Shown here: positions 20,103-32,078 of the stretch, in pieces
Layout: each line of letters begins with the position of its first letter
Numbering within the stretch: position 1 is the first letter of the stretch
DNA from: Thozetella sp. PMI_491
Lineage: Eukaryota > Ascomycota > Sordariomycetes > Chaetosphaeriales > Chaetosphaeriaceae
DNA length: 64,000 bases
Assembly: GCA_021432635.1 (NCBI GenBank)
Contig: MU270041.1
Coordinates: forward strand, 282,133 to 346,132
Direction of reading: 5' to 3'
Notes under the pieces: model-generated
Told to the model about the DNA's origin: nothing
The model's database searches: none
What the model saw: the letters and a program-made list of their open reading frames with translations, nothing else
Position numbers and translations under genes: made by a program

Positions 20103-22371
20103 CTTTCTAGGTTGCTTCCGGCAACGCTACCACCGAGGAGGAAGAATCTACTTGTTCTCACTAAGCCTCCAGCCTTGATCTGTATGCGGGATCGTGGAGT
20201 CAAACTATCTAGCCAAGGAATAAACATTCAACAATCAATCGTTTTAGACAAATTCCGAATTGGAGATATCTGTTGTAACAGTAGCTTGTAAGGACCAGAA
20301 AAAAAACCACTGCGGCTAAGACTACATCACATCAACATAGTAATGGAGGCTGTAGCTTCCACAGGTACGTGGCATATATTGCTATCACGTAGGTAGTGCT
20401 TTATGTCTCATACGGTTCTCCTCAAAACCTCTCCTGCAGTCTTAAACCCCTTTCTTTCTTTCACTAGTGTATAATTGCGTGATGCGTCCGAATGATGAGA
20501 GACACTCCCTGCCTGGATACTCTGTGCAAGTCCTTTTCTGTGGAAGCCTGACCAATAGGCCAGACTGAACGTAGCTGGGGCAGATCCTGCTTCTAGACTC
20601 TTCCAAACGCAGGCATCACGCTCCCTCCGAATAGCGGGGTTGAGCTCTCTGCCGCCTTGCAGGAACACAACTATCCGAAAAGTCAGCACAGGAGAACGGT
20701 GAAACATTTGTAGTGCGCGGAGGTGCGTTTCTAGCGAATGAGGAGCAGACCATGTGCCGTGAGGTTGGTTATACCCTCTGCTCCAGTGGTTAAGTTTCTG
20801 TGGAGATGGATGCCCGCACAGACCCGCCTGTATTCCTCCCGGTAGGAATGCGGCAGGGCGATCTGTCAGCCATATTTGCGAAATGGGGTTGCCCTTGCTT
20901 GCTTGCCTGCCAGTGGCGCTGTCGTTCGGGCGCGGCTCAGCGATTGCCTATCTCGAATTGCCACTGTAATCCTCGTCCGAGCCGACGGAGATAAAAAAAA
21001 AAAAAAAAAAAAAAAGGTCTCAAGGATTGCTCGTAGTAATGGGCTGACAGACTTTTCTGCGTATCGTGCCAATTGCATCTCAAGAGGGTGGAGATTGCGA
21101 CCGCCTGATACTTTTCAAAGCCGACAGGTCTGGTGCGGTTGTTGGCCACAGACGTGTGTCACCTTTGCACTCGCATTGCCCTAGCCTGACCCCTGTAGCA
21201 CCCGTTGTCCGCTGTCGAGAAGATTACAGCACCGCAGGCCTCGGTCGCATTGGCTTTCAACCAGCGTTTGCACTGCCGCCCAATCACACAAGGACCGCAT
21301 GCCTATTCGGGATGTTTCCATTGCGCCCTGCAGCGATGAAAGGACTACTGGAGTCTGGGAACTGGCGAGACAGTACCATCTCGATTCTTGGGCCTTTGTC
21401 CACACCAATTACCCGGTACTCCACGCTCTCTGTACACGAGCCCAAGACCAAGCCTGTGCCCCCCTGTTTGAGGGTCCACGGCTACGTCTTGGCCGCTTGT
21501 GTTGGTTGGCGCTCGTATGGACAAAAGGAAGCGGCGTCAAACACTGTTAGGTACCACTCTATGCACATTAGCTAAAACAACAAGGATTTGTTTCACCGCC
21601 ACAAGCTACGGCAACACAAATAGAGAAAAGAGGGAGAAGTTGAGGAAGAGGGAGCAAAGGCAGCTGAAAATTCGGCTACCTGGCATTCAAAATGGGTCGC
21701 AAAGGGCTTGGAAGATGGCACGATTGGGTGCCGGTGCGCCGAAGCGGGCTTGGCCGCTGGCTGGATTCTGCGCTTCCGGCCGTCCAAGCGGCTTGGCTGA
21801 TTGAAGTGTGGGCGGGCGCCACGATTTTCACCACCGCTCAGTGGCCAGCCCTGCCCGCGCCGACTGGAACGTGCCCCCCCGGCATCTGGGCGCTAGTGCC
21901 CGTGAGGATCAAACTTACCGCAAAAGTCGGGTGCGACCAACCCGTGGCGCTGCTCGCTTAGCCTGGTTGCATCATCAAAAAGGACCCAACCACGGCCATC
22001 TTATTTAGGCTTCCTGCATGGGAGCTTAAAGTTTATCTCCAGGTAAAATTCCTCCCCTTGGCTTTCGAACCCCGATAACTCGACGTATTTCCTCTCACCG
22101 ACCCTGCTCAGCGAGCGCGAGGTAGGTCCAGCTATCCCTTGGTACTATCGCCGGCTTGACGTCACCAAGCTTGGTGTCGGCACTCGCTTCTGCTCTTTCT
22201 CGAAGTGAGGCGTCACGATGGGATCGGTTCCCGTTTGCACCCGATTCGTCGGTCGCGTCGCGTACATGCGAATCCAGTAGCTAACACGGCCTCGCACAGG
22301 GATCGCACAATATCTGACCTTCTCGCCCGCAGCGGAATCGTACTTCCAGCTCACGGAGCGCGACCATCACG
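20103..22371. other. Intergenic region with a 23-base poly(A) tract
   Basis: No credible protein gene is present. An uninterrupted run of 23 A lies at 20993-21015. About 200 bp upstream, near 20785, the string CTCCAGTGGTTAAG resembles a Ser/Leu-tRNA A box, but I see no B box, so a second retroposon is only a weak possibility. The last ~300 bp are CT-rich and probably hold the promoter of the choline-transporter-like gene. Confidence 0.45.
20993..21015 (+). repeat. Poly(A) tract, 23 bases
   Basis: Twenty-three consecutive adenines in non-coding DNA, either a simple repeat or the tail of an old retroposed sequence. Confidence 0.9.
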
Positions 22372-24163
22372 ATGTCGTACGGCGGCCAGTACCCGCCCCC
22401 GCAGGGCCCGCCCCCGAACGCCTACAACCAAGGCTACGGGGCTCCGCCTCAGGGCTACGGCGCCCCTCCTCACAACAATGCTCCGTACGGCCAGCAGCCC
22501 TACGGCGATCCGGCGTTCAACAACAACAACAACTACGGCGTCCCTCCTACCTCGGGTGCCTACACCCATCAAGGCTATGCTAATATCCCCGATGGCCCGT
22601 CAGGCCCCAAACCACCAACACAAATGGAGTATGGGGGCGGAGGGGAGAAGCCGACCTTCGAACAGGCTTTCCAAGTCCAGCGGCCGAAATGGAACGACCT
22701 GTGGGCGGGCATTCTGTTCATTCTAGTTTTCCTCGGCTTCGCAGCCGTCTCGGGCATCGCCATCGCCGCATACGTGAAAGCGCCGGGACACAATGGCGGC
22801 TCCAAAGCTTCGACGCCCAATCTCGGGCTGACAACCGAGACCATCTACCTCTTTGTCTACGTCCTTGCGCTCGCCTTCGTGCTGAGCTGGGTCTATCTCA
22901 TGCTTGCGCGCATGTTTACCAAGCAGTTCATCTGGATCACGGGGATCCTCAACATCGCCTTCGGCGTCGCCACCTGCGCCTACATGCTGTACCGCAAGCA
23001 GTACGTCGGCGGCATCATCTTTGGCGTTTTCGTCATCTTCTTGATCATCGCCTTCATCAGCTGGATCCCGCGCATCCCCTTCAGCGCTTTGATGCTCAAG
23101 ACGGCCATCGACGTCGCGAAGAACTATGGCCACGTCTGTGAGTCTTTCCGTTACCCGCTTGGCCACTCCCCTCAATTTCTCGAGCCGTTTACTAACTTAT
23201 TGCCCTCTGAGAAAGTCATTGTCAGTGCTGTCGGTGGCCTCATCGCCACTCTGTTCGCAGCATGGTATGCTGTCACCCTTGTGGCGGTGTACGTCAAGTG
23301 GGCGCCGACCGGCAATGCATCATGGGCAACCGTGGGCGGCATTATCTTCTTCATCACCTTCGCAGGGTACTGGATCACTGAGTGGCTGAAGAACACCATC
23401 CACACCACCATCTGCGGCGTGTATGGCGCGTGGTACTTCAACATCAACAACTACCCAAGCAATGCCACCCGCGGTGCGCTGCGCCGCTCTCTGACCTACA
23501 GCTTCGGCAGCATCAGTCTGGGCAGTCTGATCGTGGCGCTGATCAACCTTCTCAAGACCATCATCGACGCTGCCGGTCGCCAGGCTGCTTCGGAGGGCGA
23601 CATCTTGGGTATGGTCATGGCTTGCTTCGCAGGCTGCCTGGTCAGCATGCTGCAATGGGTCGCCGAGTTTGTCAACCGCTATGCGTTTGCTCACATCGCG
23701 CTGTATGGCAAGGCCTATTTCCAGGCCGCAAAGGATACCTGGAAGTGAGTTACCTACAATCCACAGCCGCCTCCTCGCATGGTTAAATGCTAATGTATGT
23801 TCCTTTAGAATGATCAAGGACCGTGGAATCGATGCTCTCGTCAATGAGTGTCTCGTCGGACCTGTCCTGAGCTTCGGTTGCCTGTTTGTCGGCTATGCCT
23901 GCGCCCTCCTCGCTTATGTTTATCTGATCCTCGCGAAGCCGGATTTCAACACCAAGGGAGACTTCACCGGTGTCATCTTGGCCTTCGCCTTCCTGATCGG
24001 ACTCCAGATTTGCGCCGTATTCACCACGCCGCTCTCCAGCGGCATAGATGCCATCTTCGTAGCTGCGGCGTGGGACCCAGAGGTCATGATGAGGGACCAC
24101 CCTGCTCTATACCACTCGATGGTGCAGGTGTACCCACAAGTACAGGAGGCCATCCATGCTTAA
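22372..24163 (+). CDS. PNS1: Pns1/CTL choline-transporter-like membrane protein (549 aa)
   Basis: Exons are 22372-23137, 23216-23744 and 23809-24163. Introns of 78 bp (TACTAAC branch) and 64 bp (GCTAAT branch) are clear. The first is a multiple of three without stops, so a naive reading would wrongly translate it. The first ~95 residues are a Gly/Pro/Tyr/Gln-rich tail with YGAPPQGYGAPP-type repeats, probably cytosolic and disordered. Roughly ten hydrophobic helices follow, starting at LWAGILFILVFLGFAAVSGI. The C-terminal half carries the CTL signature of tightly packed helices and the conserved ...FILICVHTT-like WYF-N-NY and RSLTYSFGSISLGSL segments. The family is named after choline-transporter-like proteins, although yeast Pns1 has no proven choline transport. 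AATAAA lies at 24303-24308, downstream of the stop. Confidence 0.93.
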
Positions 24164-25012
24164 GATTGGCCACCAAGAAGATGAGATTCTTCATCAACAA
24201 AGTGCTCGAGAGATATCAAGAGATACCCAATGAAGGCTGTGGTCCCGCCACGACCTGCTGGCCGCAAAGGCTACAACAAAGGAGATTGCGCATCATCGGC
24301 GGAATAAACGTTAGAAGATAGACGCCTAACAAGGCATAATTAACGAAGTTGATTCATGATGAGATCCCCTAGAGTTTCGAAGTGATTAGTAGAACGTGAA
24401 GCAATTCTAGCGCGAGAGCGCTGTAATAAACCACCGTTCTTGAGTGGAGCCCACGGCCGGAGTTCAACGCTTTCCTAACGAGGCAAGTCTGATCTCCGGG
24501 AGCCGTGTAGTAGTATTCGGTCTTAGCCCCAAACAACGGGCCGCACCGCATCGGCTTTTAGACAACAGTGCCCTAGGCGTTAAGATGATGAGTCTCGAGC
24601 CACAGGATTGGACGACACATAGACAGACTACTAGGGTCTAACCTCGAATACTGGGTACATTAGGTCAACCTATAGGCGATCGGCCAGGAACAGGGAGGAA
24701 TCCACCTTACTCCGTCTACGATCCTAGCAAAAATCATGGCCAGACCTGGGCACAGGATGCTCCCTTGTCAGGTTTTGCAAAAGGACATTCAATCACGGGC
24801 TCCGTTGCTGGCTTAGGTCGTCTCAAATTATTAGTTGGGTAGCTGGTTGCCCGATCTGGTCATGTATGTCTCCGGCGTCGAGGCATAAAAGAGGAGAGAC
24901 AACTCGAGAAACTTGGACGAAATCAAACCGTAGAACCAGGTTTTTAGTAGTCTTTTCTCTCCTCTTCTCCATTCTTCTCTCAAACCTTGTTTCCCAAGAG
25001 ACCATCCGCAAA
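24164..25012. other. Intergenic region, PNS1 terminator and SDR promoter
   Basis: It contains a polyadenylation-type AATAAA at 24303-24308 on the PNS1 side. On the other side a TATA-like CATAAAAG near 24883 is followed by a pyrimidine-rich leader (about 24940-25000). No gene is visible. Confidence 0.5.
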
Positions 25013-26190
25013 ATGGCACCGAAGTACGACTTTCACACCAAGGGATCTGACCTCGTTCAAGAGTTCGCTGGCAGCATCAAAGACAAGGTCATTCTGGTGA
25101 CTGGAACCTCCCCCGGCGGCATCGGCGCCCTGTACGCCACTGCCGTCGCCGCCGCATCGCCGGCGCTTATCATCCTGGCCGGCCGCACCACCGCCTCGGT
25201 TGAGCCCACGGCGCAGGCCGTCCACCAAGCCAACGCGGCCGTCAAGACCAAGCTCCTAGCGGTCGACCTTGGCTCGTTCAAGAGCGTGCGCGCGGCCGCC
25301 GCAGAGGTCAATAGCTGGGCCGATGTCCCCTACATCGACCTGCTGGTCAACAACGCCGGCATTATGGGCGGCCCGTGGCGCAAGACGGAGGACGGCTTCG
25401 AGAGCCAGTTTGCTGTCAACCACCTGGGCCACTTCTTGCTCACGAACCTGATCATGGACAAGGTCTTGGCGTCCAAGACGCCCCGCATCGTCAATGTCAG
25501 CAGCAACGGGCATCGCCTGGGCGGCATGCGGTGGTTTGACTACAACTTTGAGGTCCGTGCTTCGGCTTTCGTGTGCGTCTTGTGGAATGCAACTCTAACA
25601 GCGAGCAGGATGGGCGCCTCTACGACAATTGGCGGGCCTACGGGCAGTCCAAGACCGCCAATAACCTGTTCTCGGTCGCCCTGGCGGCGAAGCTGGGCCG
25701 CAAGGGCTTGCAGTCGTACTCCCTGTCTCCTGGGGCGTACAACTCCAACCTGGGTCGCGACCTCGACTTTGCCAGCGGCGCGGCTCTCGAGGAGCTGCGT
25801 AGGTGTCCCGCCGCAAACGAAACCCTTTTCAAACTGTTCTGACGTATGTGGCTATAGGTGCTGCCGACGAAAAGGTCGGAACTCAATATCTCTTTGAAAA
25901 AGCAGTTCCGTGGTCGGACGCGGACCAAATCATCGCTACACACGTTCTGACGTCCTTTAGCGAGAATCTGACTGGTACGGCCCTACTCGTCTTTGATACA
26001 ATCCCGGCCTCTGTTTTTCACGGTGTAGTGTTAATGCGATATTTTAGGTCTGAACGGCAAGTATTTCGCCTATAGTAACGTCGCCGACCAGTACAAGGAC
26101 GAGGTGTACCCATGGGCTACCGACCCGATCGATGCGGATCGGCTCTGGGACCTCAGTGAGAAGCTTGTCGGACAGGAGTTCCGGTATTGA
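25013..26190 (+). CDS. Short-chain dehydrogenase/reductase, retinol-dehydrogenase-like (329 aa)
   Basis: Exons are 25013-25552, 25609-25798, 25858-25974 and 26048-26190 with introns of 56, 59 and 73 bp. The classical SDR signature is complete: the nucleotide-binding TGTSPGGIG at 30-38, NNAG in the middle of exon 1, and the catalytic Tyr191-x-x-x-Lys195 (YGQSK) in exon 2. The sequence type (RLGG...FDYNFEDGRLYDNWRAYGQSK) resembles fungal NADP-dependent retinol dehydrogenase/WWOX-like oxidoreductases, whose substrates are usually unknown. The upstream in-frame ATG at 24866 would add a hydrophobic leader. However, that leader is the translation of a CT-rich 5' UTR lying next to a TATA-like box at 24883, so the ATG at 25013 is preferred. 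Confidence 0.92.
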
Positions 26191-26309
26191 TCATCATGGC
26201 CCTAAATTATCCCAACACGTAGCTCGCTAGCTATATAATACATAGATCTGGTTGGTTCGCTAGCGGTTGGCTCTGTCTGACGAGTATGTGTGTCGTGCGG
26301 TGAGTGATA

Positions 26310-27347
26310 TCAGATTGCACGCCTACCCAGCAGAAGGCTGATTTCGGGACAGTAGTCTCGCATCTGTTCTATGTGCTTTCCCTGCCACCGCTGCGGTTGG
26401 TGGTATCCAATTGGTGTTTCGTAGTTCATCGAACCGACTGAGAACAGCTTAGCGATTTCGGGCGCGGCCAGAAAACCACCTCGCTTTTGGATGTGATGGT
26501 AGAACCACTGATGCTCGAGCCCCATTTCGAAGGTTTCGTCTCGCGCAATTTGCAGGAAGAGCCCCGGGTTTCGCAGAGACAGGCCGCCATGGTACCCGGA
26601 GCCATACTCCGGATCGACGGGGGATCCGATAAAATCGTAGTCCAGGAAGTCGTCCAGTGTACCGTTTGCTTTGGAGCAGAGGATGCTGTCGGTTTGGAGA
26701 AAGAGCACGCGCGATGCGGACTCTAGTTGCTCCCAGATCCAGGGCGCTGTCAAGAATTTCGAAATATTTGTGCTGCTCACGTCCGTGCCTGGTGGCAGGA
26801 ACTCGATACGAATTTGACCAGCCGAAACGGCGCGCTTGAAGGCGGCTGAGTTGGGAGGCGTCCAGTTGTTCTCGAGCGTGAAGAGGACCAGGGGCCAGGA
26901 TGGCCCAAGGACCGCAGTGAAGTGCAGCATCAAGGGGACGAGGTCAGGGGTCACTCTGCTCTTGATCATGACCCCAAGAGTCTCAACCCTGCCGCCCTCC
27001 TCGTCTGCGACACCTTCAGATGATACCGTATGCGAGGACTCCACGTACAAACCCGAAGATTGTAACTCGGTGGCCTCTTTTTGAGGGAAAATAATAGACG
27101 CATAAGAACCTGGCCGCTGCATCGACGTCAGTGTGTGAGGCACCAGTCGTTTCGATCCTGATGGCAGAGGAGAACCTACGGCACCGTAACCAGTCGTGAG
27201 AAGGATAGCAGAACACCAGATAAGTGCCATCCAACATATCGCTATGACAATAGACATTCGCCGGGAAGGAACCCGCGTCCAATCAGAGACTCTCTGGGCT
27301 GCAGATACCTTGGCGGCAGAGGAAGGGATCAGATAGGCGCCTTTCAT
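26310..27347 (-). CDS. DUF5672 glycosyltransferase-like type II membrane protein (345 aa)
   Basis: This is a single exon. An N-terminal anchor (about residues 30-52, SIVIAICWMALIWCSAILL) is preceded by basic residues, giving a type II topology with a lumenal catalytic part. The DUF5672 core is recognisable: FLPPGTDVSSTNISKFLTAP, then VLFLQTDSILC and DYDFIGSPVDPEYGSGYHGGLSLRNPGLFL. These resemble the DxD-like and acceptor-site motifs of GT-A enzymes and are typical of uncharacterised fungal proteins presumed to act in the Golgi. The ATG at 27347 is used because the open frame upstream begins with TTG. It is convergent with the SDR gene, 119 bp apart. Confidence 0.87.
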   Translation of the reverse strand: MKGAYLIPSSAAKVSAAQRVSDWTRVPSRRMSIVIAICWMALIWCSAILLTTGYGAVGSPLPSGSKRLVPHTLTSMQRPGSYASIIFPQKEATELQSSGLYVESSHTVSSEGVADEEGGRVETLGVMIKSRVTPDLVPLMLHFTAVLGPSWPLVLFTLENNWTPPNSAAFKRAVSAGQIRIEFLPPGTDVSSTNISKFLTAPWIWEQLESASRVLFLQTDSILCSKANGTLDDFLDYDFIGSPVDPEYGSGYHGGLSLRNPGLFLQIARDETFEMGLEHQWFYHHIQKRGGFLAAPEIAKLFSVGSMNYETPIGYHQPQRWQGKHIEQMRDYCPEISLLLGRRAI

Positions 27348-28972
27348 CTTGACGAGCAAGTACTAGTTGGAAGAGACAAGGCAATGTCGATCAAAGGACT
27401 AGCTGTTCAAGAGGACATGTCTGCAGTGATATGCATCTGTTCAAAAGCTTTGTTTCAAGCTTTGGATCGAGCTCCCCATCGATTTGTGCCATGTTAGTGA
27501 TAGATATATGCGGGGTCATGGCATTCGACGACACACTCGAGCTCGCTTTCAGCCAGACACGCGTTACACGCCCCAGTGTAGACACTTGCGTGGAATTTCT
27601 GGGCGTGGGGCGCTGTCCGCATCCAGCCCCTCAGCTTCCCGCTATTTGGGCGCGGCAGCGCTGCACTACAATTTTTTGGTATCCTCCCTGTAGAGTTGAC
27701 CGGAGAGTTATTCTATTACTGACATGTGAAGGCCCAAGCTGATCGGCTACTGGTACGGCAAGCATCTTGAAAAAAAAACGGCGGCTAGCTGCCGACCGCA
27801 GGGAAGGAAGTGGAGCGGCATGAGAGAACGCACTGAAGGGGAGGACGGAAAAAAAAAGGTCAAGCTGGAGACAAACGACAGGCCTGGATAGAGAAACCGA
27901 TTGCGGTAACTAAAAGCGCCAAGCTCTAGACCCATGCATGCCACGCGGTACAGTTGTGTGCATGGGCCCCGGCCAAAAGGTGGACGAAATTGGTAGCAAA
28001 AAGGTGGAACACATGCCAGCATGGGAAAATGGACAAATTCCATCCTGGCCACCCGAGGACATGACTCGTCTCCAGCGTTTGCGAAGATGCCAGGGTCCCA
28101 ACGGCGGCAGGCGGCATCCATCCTTCCCGAGAGCTGAATGCTGAGCCCGGCCTCTGCTCCAAGTGATGTGCTAAGGTAATCTAAACGGACCCGACCTAGC
28201 TTATCATGTCAATACGAGTCGTCCGCGATGCCCTACAGGTGGAGCGTAGGATTCTACTCCATACTCCGCAGGAAAGCCCCCAACCAAGCAGTTACTTGCC
28301 TACAGTGCTTATAGGACCTGCGCATGAGCGGTCCGAGCCGCTGTGCCGCTCAAGTGCGTCAGCGAACATCGAAGGCGCCCAGGGCCTTGGGGGGGCTAGT
28401 AGGCCGGCGCAGGAGCAAGTGCTAGGCAAACCTTGCGAGCTAGAAATGAGGTGGAGCATTACATAGTAGAAGATGCGCGGGGGCTAGCTGGGAGATCATC
28501 CTAGGGTCCTTTCCAGCGAAACACTGCGAGAGCAGCCGGTCTGGATGGTCCGCCAGGCAGCTGTATTCGTGATACAGCGGGTCTTGGCTGCATTGGCCGC
28601 CCTACAGGATCGCGGGGGTTCTGGAGCACGCTTTCCCTTCCGGCCTTCTCCCTCCTCCTTCCTCTCCTCCTCCTTCACCCCAGCAGCAAACCAGCATGTC
28701 ATCAAGACTAGCTCCTACTTCGCCCCCCGGCCCCTGGAGGGGCGTCACTCAAAGCAGTTACTATAGGCGAGTTAAATAACTGATTTCCACCTAGACTTTT
28801 AGGCACCCGCCCCACCGATACAGGGCCGCCTGCTAGCTTTTTGGGGGCCGGATTAGTTCATCGATATCTAAGGCAGGTATCCGCCGCCACCACCCATTTT
28901 CCTGGTTCTGCCTGGTCCTTCCCCTCCAACCCGTGTCTGCGCTGCGTCCCGAGGGAGCGCGCGTCTGCGACC
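27348..28972. other. Divergent intergenic region
   Basis: About 1.6 kb separates the DUF5672 gene and the next plus-strand gene. Frames here are short and overlapping with no coding character. Around 28620-28680 the plus strand is strongly pyrimidine-rich. No repeat or RNA gene was recognised. Confidence 0.5.
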
Positions 28973-30882
28973 ATGCCGAAGCCGAAGAAGGCGCTTGGGC
29001 CGTCCATCCGCGCCATCGCCCCGCTGTGCGCCGGCCTGACAGACCGCATCGAAGCGCTGGCGGAGCAGCAACGGCTCGATCCCGGCACGCGCCCGCCGCC
29101 TCCGAGCGCTGACGAGCTCAAGCCAATCCTCTTGGACCTCTACGATGCCATCAGCCAGATCGACATAGCCGCCAACGATGGCACTCCGAGGGGGACAGTG
29201 GTGAAGGCGTGGGTGAGCCTCTTGGACCCTATCGATAGCCTCAGCGCTCTCGAGCCACATGGCTCCTTTTTGGCTGCCCGCATGCTCCTCTACTTTATTC
29301 ACGGCTTCATCCATGCACGGTTCGGCATTAATGAGCTCCAGAAAGCTGGCCCCAAGGACTTTGCTCAACACTCTGCCCTCTTGCTCCGCCTTGACGACAT
29401 GCTTCTGGGGTACCTCAAGACGACCTGGGTGCGCAGCCGACGGATGGACGAGGTACGTGATTTGGCCAAGCGCATGGCTCGCAGGACCTTGTGCCCATAC
29501 CTCCGCAGCAGAACTGGCTAGCTTATGGCCAAGCGAGACGGGCTACGATGCGATGCTATGCGCAGCGTCCGGAGCCCAAGATCGATTGCGAGATAGTGAT
29601 CGCAGGCTAACTCGTATCGCAGCTGAAGTGGGCTTTCTCGGATTACTCAACAATCTCCCTCTGGACTGACGAGTCATACAAGAAGAAGAGGATGTTGCTC
29701 GCCTCGGCAACCAGCCTTGACGAACTGCGAGAGCTCGGCGGAGGTGTGGGCCGCCAATTTTGGCGCCGAAAAGAGGGCGACACGGCTTTCTATCCTCTCC
29801 CCGCCGACGCGACCGGATGGAGCTATCGGCGGTCGGAATCGGGAAAAGAGCCCGAGGACCCAAAGGATCGACTCCTCGAAGAGGCGACGGTTGGCACCGA
29901 CGGTCCCCTCCGAGACATGTATGCTTATCGTGCTGCGGACCCCGGGCTGGGGATCGTCTATCGACATCGTGAAATCCTGGTCAGGTCGCGGCAGTTTGCG
30001 CTCGACGCGCGCAAGATTGCTTCGGCAAATCTCCGCAAAGAACGAGTGCGCCTGGCGCAGGTGGTCTTCGAACGAATACATCCGCTACCGGCCGAATTAT
30101 GCCAGATGGTATACGGTTATATCACGCTCGACCAAAAGCTGGACCCATACGTGGAGAAGCTGGATCTTCCGCATGTATACAGCCCGTTTCCGAGCCACAT
30201 GAAGTCGGGGGTGCTAAGCAAGTGCTCCTCGTGCGCCGCGAAGCCGACCAGCGAGGTCGAGAGAGTCCGCAAGAGATCTTGTCCGGAGAAGACGATCGTG
30301 ATGTGGAACTTGCCTCTGCGGGCCTTCATGAGCTTCCATAATGTCAGCGAGGATCGGAACGGCCAGAATAAGGTGTACGTGCCGTGCAAACTCCTGGACT
30401 GTCACGAAACTGGCGGCCATCATGAGGATTCCACTTGGGAAATGGGCCAAAGCATCGACGTCGAGCTAGAGCACTACCTAACCGCGGTGATTCGGGAGAG
30501 GCACGGCCCCGATGCCACACTGGATAGTGTTGGATTCGGCCCGGTGGAGGATGTGATACTTCGGGACAACGCCGAAGCCGAACGCCGGCAGGAGGCGCTC
30601 TTCAACCGGCGCGACGAGTGCGACGACGAGAACGTCGAGTGGAGATGGAAGGGCATCGCGGGGCTGTTGGACACCATGGTGCATGGGAGATCTCTGAGGC
30701 GGATGGTCGTCCCTAACAGCAACCTCAGTCCTCACAACATTGATCCTAGCGGTCCTGCCTTTCCCTGGCGCGTCGACGTGACATGGATGTTCGGGCTCAG
30801 ACGGTCTGACGAAGAGGCTCTTCGTCTGATCTACTGGGACATGGCCCGCGCCAGAGGACAACACTGCCGATACTGCTACTAG
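28973..30882 (+). CDS. Hypothetical protein with F-box-like LPAEL motif (579 aa)
   Basis: Exons are 28973-29452 and 29623-30882. The 170-bp intron has a GTACGT donor, GCTAACT branch and GCAG acceptor and is longer than others here. The ATG at 28973 (MPKPKKALG) has a good CC-A context; the frame upstream starts only with TTG. The N-terminal ~160 residues are predicted helical (LLDLYDAISQIDIAAND...). In the middle, ERIHPLPAELCQMVYGYITL matches the LPxELxxMIY pattern common in fungal F-box-like and heterokaryon-type regulators. A cysteine group (CSSCAAKP...C) and a charged C-terminal region follow. I do not recognise the full family. A role as a nuclear or cytosolic regulator is only a guess from the F-box-like motif. 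Confidence 0.75.
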
Positions 30883-31389
30883 TTAAACCGCAAGTGGTAT
30901 CCCTCAACAGATCTCCAAAAGAGGTGCTCAGTTTGCTGCCGCCGACCAGCCATTGAGCCTGCGCGCCGAGCCGAGCCAAATGCATATGTTGGCTCACAAC
31001 TGGCATTCTTGAGCCCTCGCAAAGAGTTGCAAGCCTCGCTTAGGGCTTGAGGCTGCGGCTTCCACGCCAAGAATATGTCATTGTTTTAACAACGTCGAGC
31101 GATGCGCCGCGCATGAGGTCGTGCGCACTGGCACGGACGGATTGGTAACCTCGGCCACCAGAGTGCCGAGTTCGTCAATTTAGCCACGATACGATAGTGC
31201 CCCCAGTTATTACGAGACACCACGGTGAATAGTGTATTAATACTTTTCCCGGGAGCATAGCCAGGCTCACTAGTCATATATGAAAGCCCAAAATTGCCTC
31301 CAGCGCCCCTCCTATATTTACCCCGTCCACCGTCACGGCGCCGGGCCCTCCCTCCCCCCCACGCACCATCGCAACGTGAGGTATCCGCC
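30883..31389. other. Promoter region of the PEBP gene
   Basis: Five hundred bases hold the 3' flank of the 579-aa gene and the promoter of the next. A TATATTTA box near 31312 lies 78 bp before the ATG at 31390. No gene is visible. Confidence 0.5.
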
Positions 31390-32078
31390 ATGTTCGTGTC
31401 GAACCTAGCCAACGCCCTCCTGCTCGTGGGGTTCGTCTCGGCCCAGACGGCGCAGACGCCCCCGGGCTTCTCGCCGGCCGTGAGCGCGAAGCTGGACATC
31501 CTGTTCGGCTCCAAGGCGGTTGCAACGCCCGGCCAAGCGCTCACTAAAGCCGACACCGCGAAGCAGCCAACAATTGGGACTACTGATGCAGCCCTCACCG
31601 GCACGTACATCTGGATGATGATCGGCAAGTATCGCATTCTCTGACACGGCCGAACGAAGCTAACGCCATGTAGATCAAGACGTGTATGTGAACACGCATC
31701 ACGAGTATCTGACTATGGCTTCCCCTCGCTGACGCTCCCCAAAGTCCTGCCAACTTTCAGAATCCCAAAGCCGGTGGGCGCCGCACTAACCTCCATGCCA
31801 TGATCTCGGGTTTCAAGTCGTCAGGGCAGACGCAGGATGGGGTTCACACGCTCACATCGGCTGCTAACGGCCCGGTGGCGTACGTTGGGCCCGGTCCGCC
31901 GGCCGAGACGCCGCCATACGCCCACCGTTACGTCAGCCTACTCTATGAGACCAAGGATGGCTTCTCGGTTACCAAAGCCGACGTCGGCCAGACGCTGGGT
32001 TTCGACCTCGCTGCCTTTGTACAGAAGACCGGACTTGGGACGCCAATCCGGGGCAACTATTTCAACGTTACTGGGTAG
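31390..32078 (+). CDS. Secreted phosphatidylethanolamine-binding-family protein (PEBP, 192 aa)
   Basis: Exons are 31390-31624, 31674-31683 and 31745-32078. The middle exon is only 10 nt. The first intron (49 bp) uses a GC donor (GCAAGT) with a GCTAAC branch; the second (61 bp) has GTATGT and GCTGAC. Only this arrangement rebuilds the PEBP hallmark DPDxP, here DQDVP at residues 79-83. Without it the frame stops nine codons into intron 1. Residues 1-18 form a signal peptide (MFVSNLANALLLVGFVSA). TYIWMMI precedes the hallmark and AHRYVSLLYE (about 141-150) supplies the second anion-site element. Secreted fungal PEBPs are common, but their ligands are mostly unknown. It is convergent with the acidic GPI-type gene. 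Confidence 0.9.
31674..31683 (+). other. 10-nt micro-exon of the PEBP gene
   Basis: ATCAAGACGT is bounded by a TAG acceptor and a GTATGT donor. It supplies the central codons of the DQDVP ligand-site motif, so skipping it would destroy both frame and active site. Confidence 0.82.

Noticed and set aside
22050-22090. B-box-like TTTCGAACCCC as a minus-strand tRNA
   Set aside because: No A box or cloverleaf could be formed around it.
24866-25012. N-terminal extension of the short-chain dehydrogenase with a hydrophobic leader
   Set aside because: The hydrophobic run is the translation of a CT-rich 5' UTR that lies next to a TATA-like box at 24883; SDR homologues begin near MAPKYDF.
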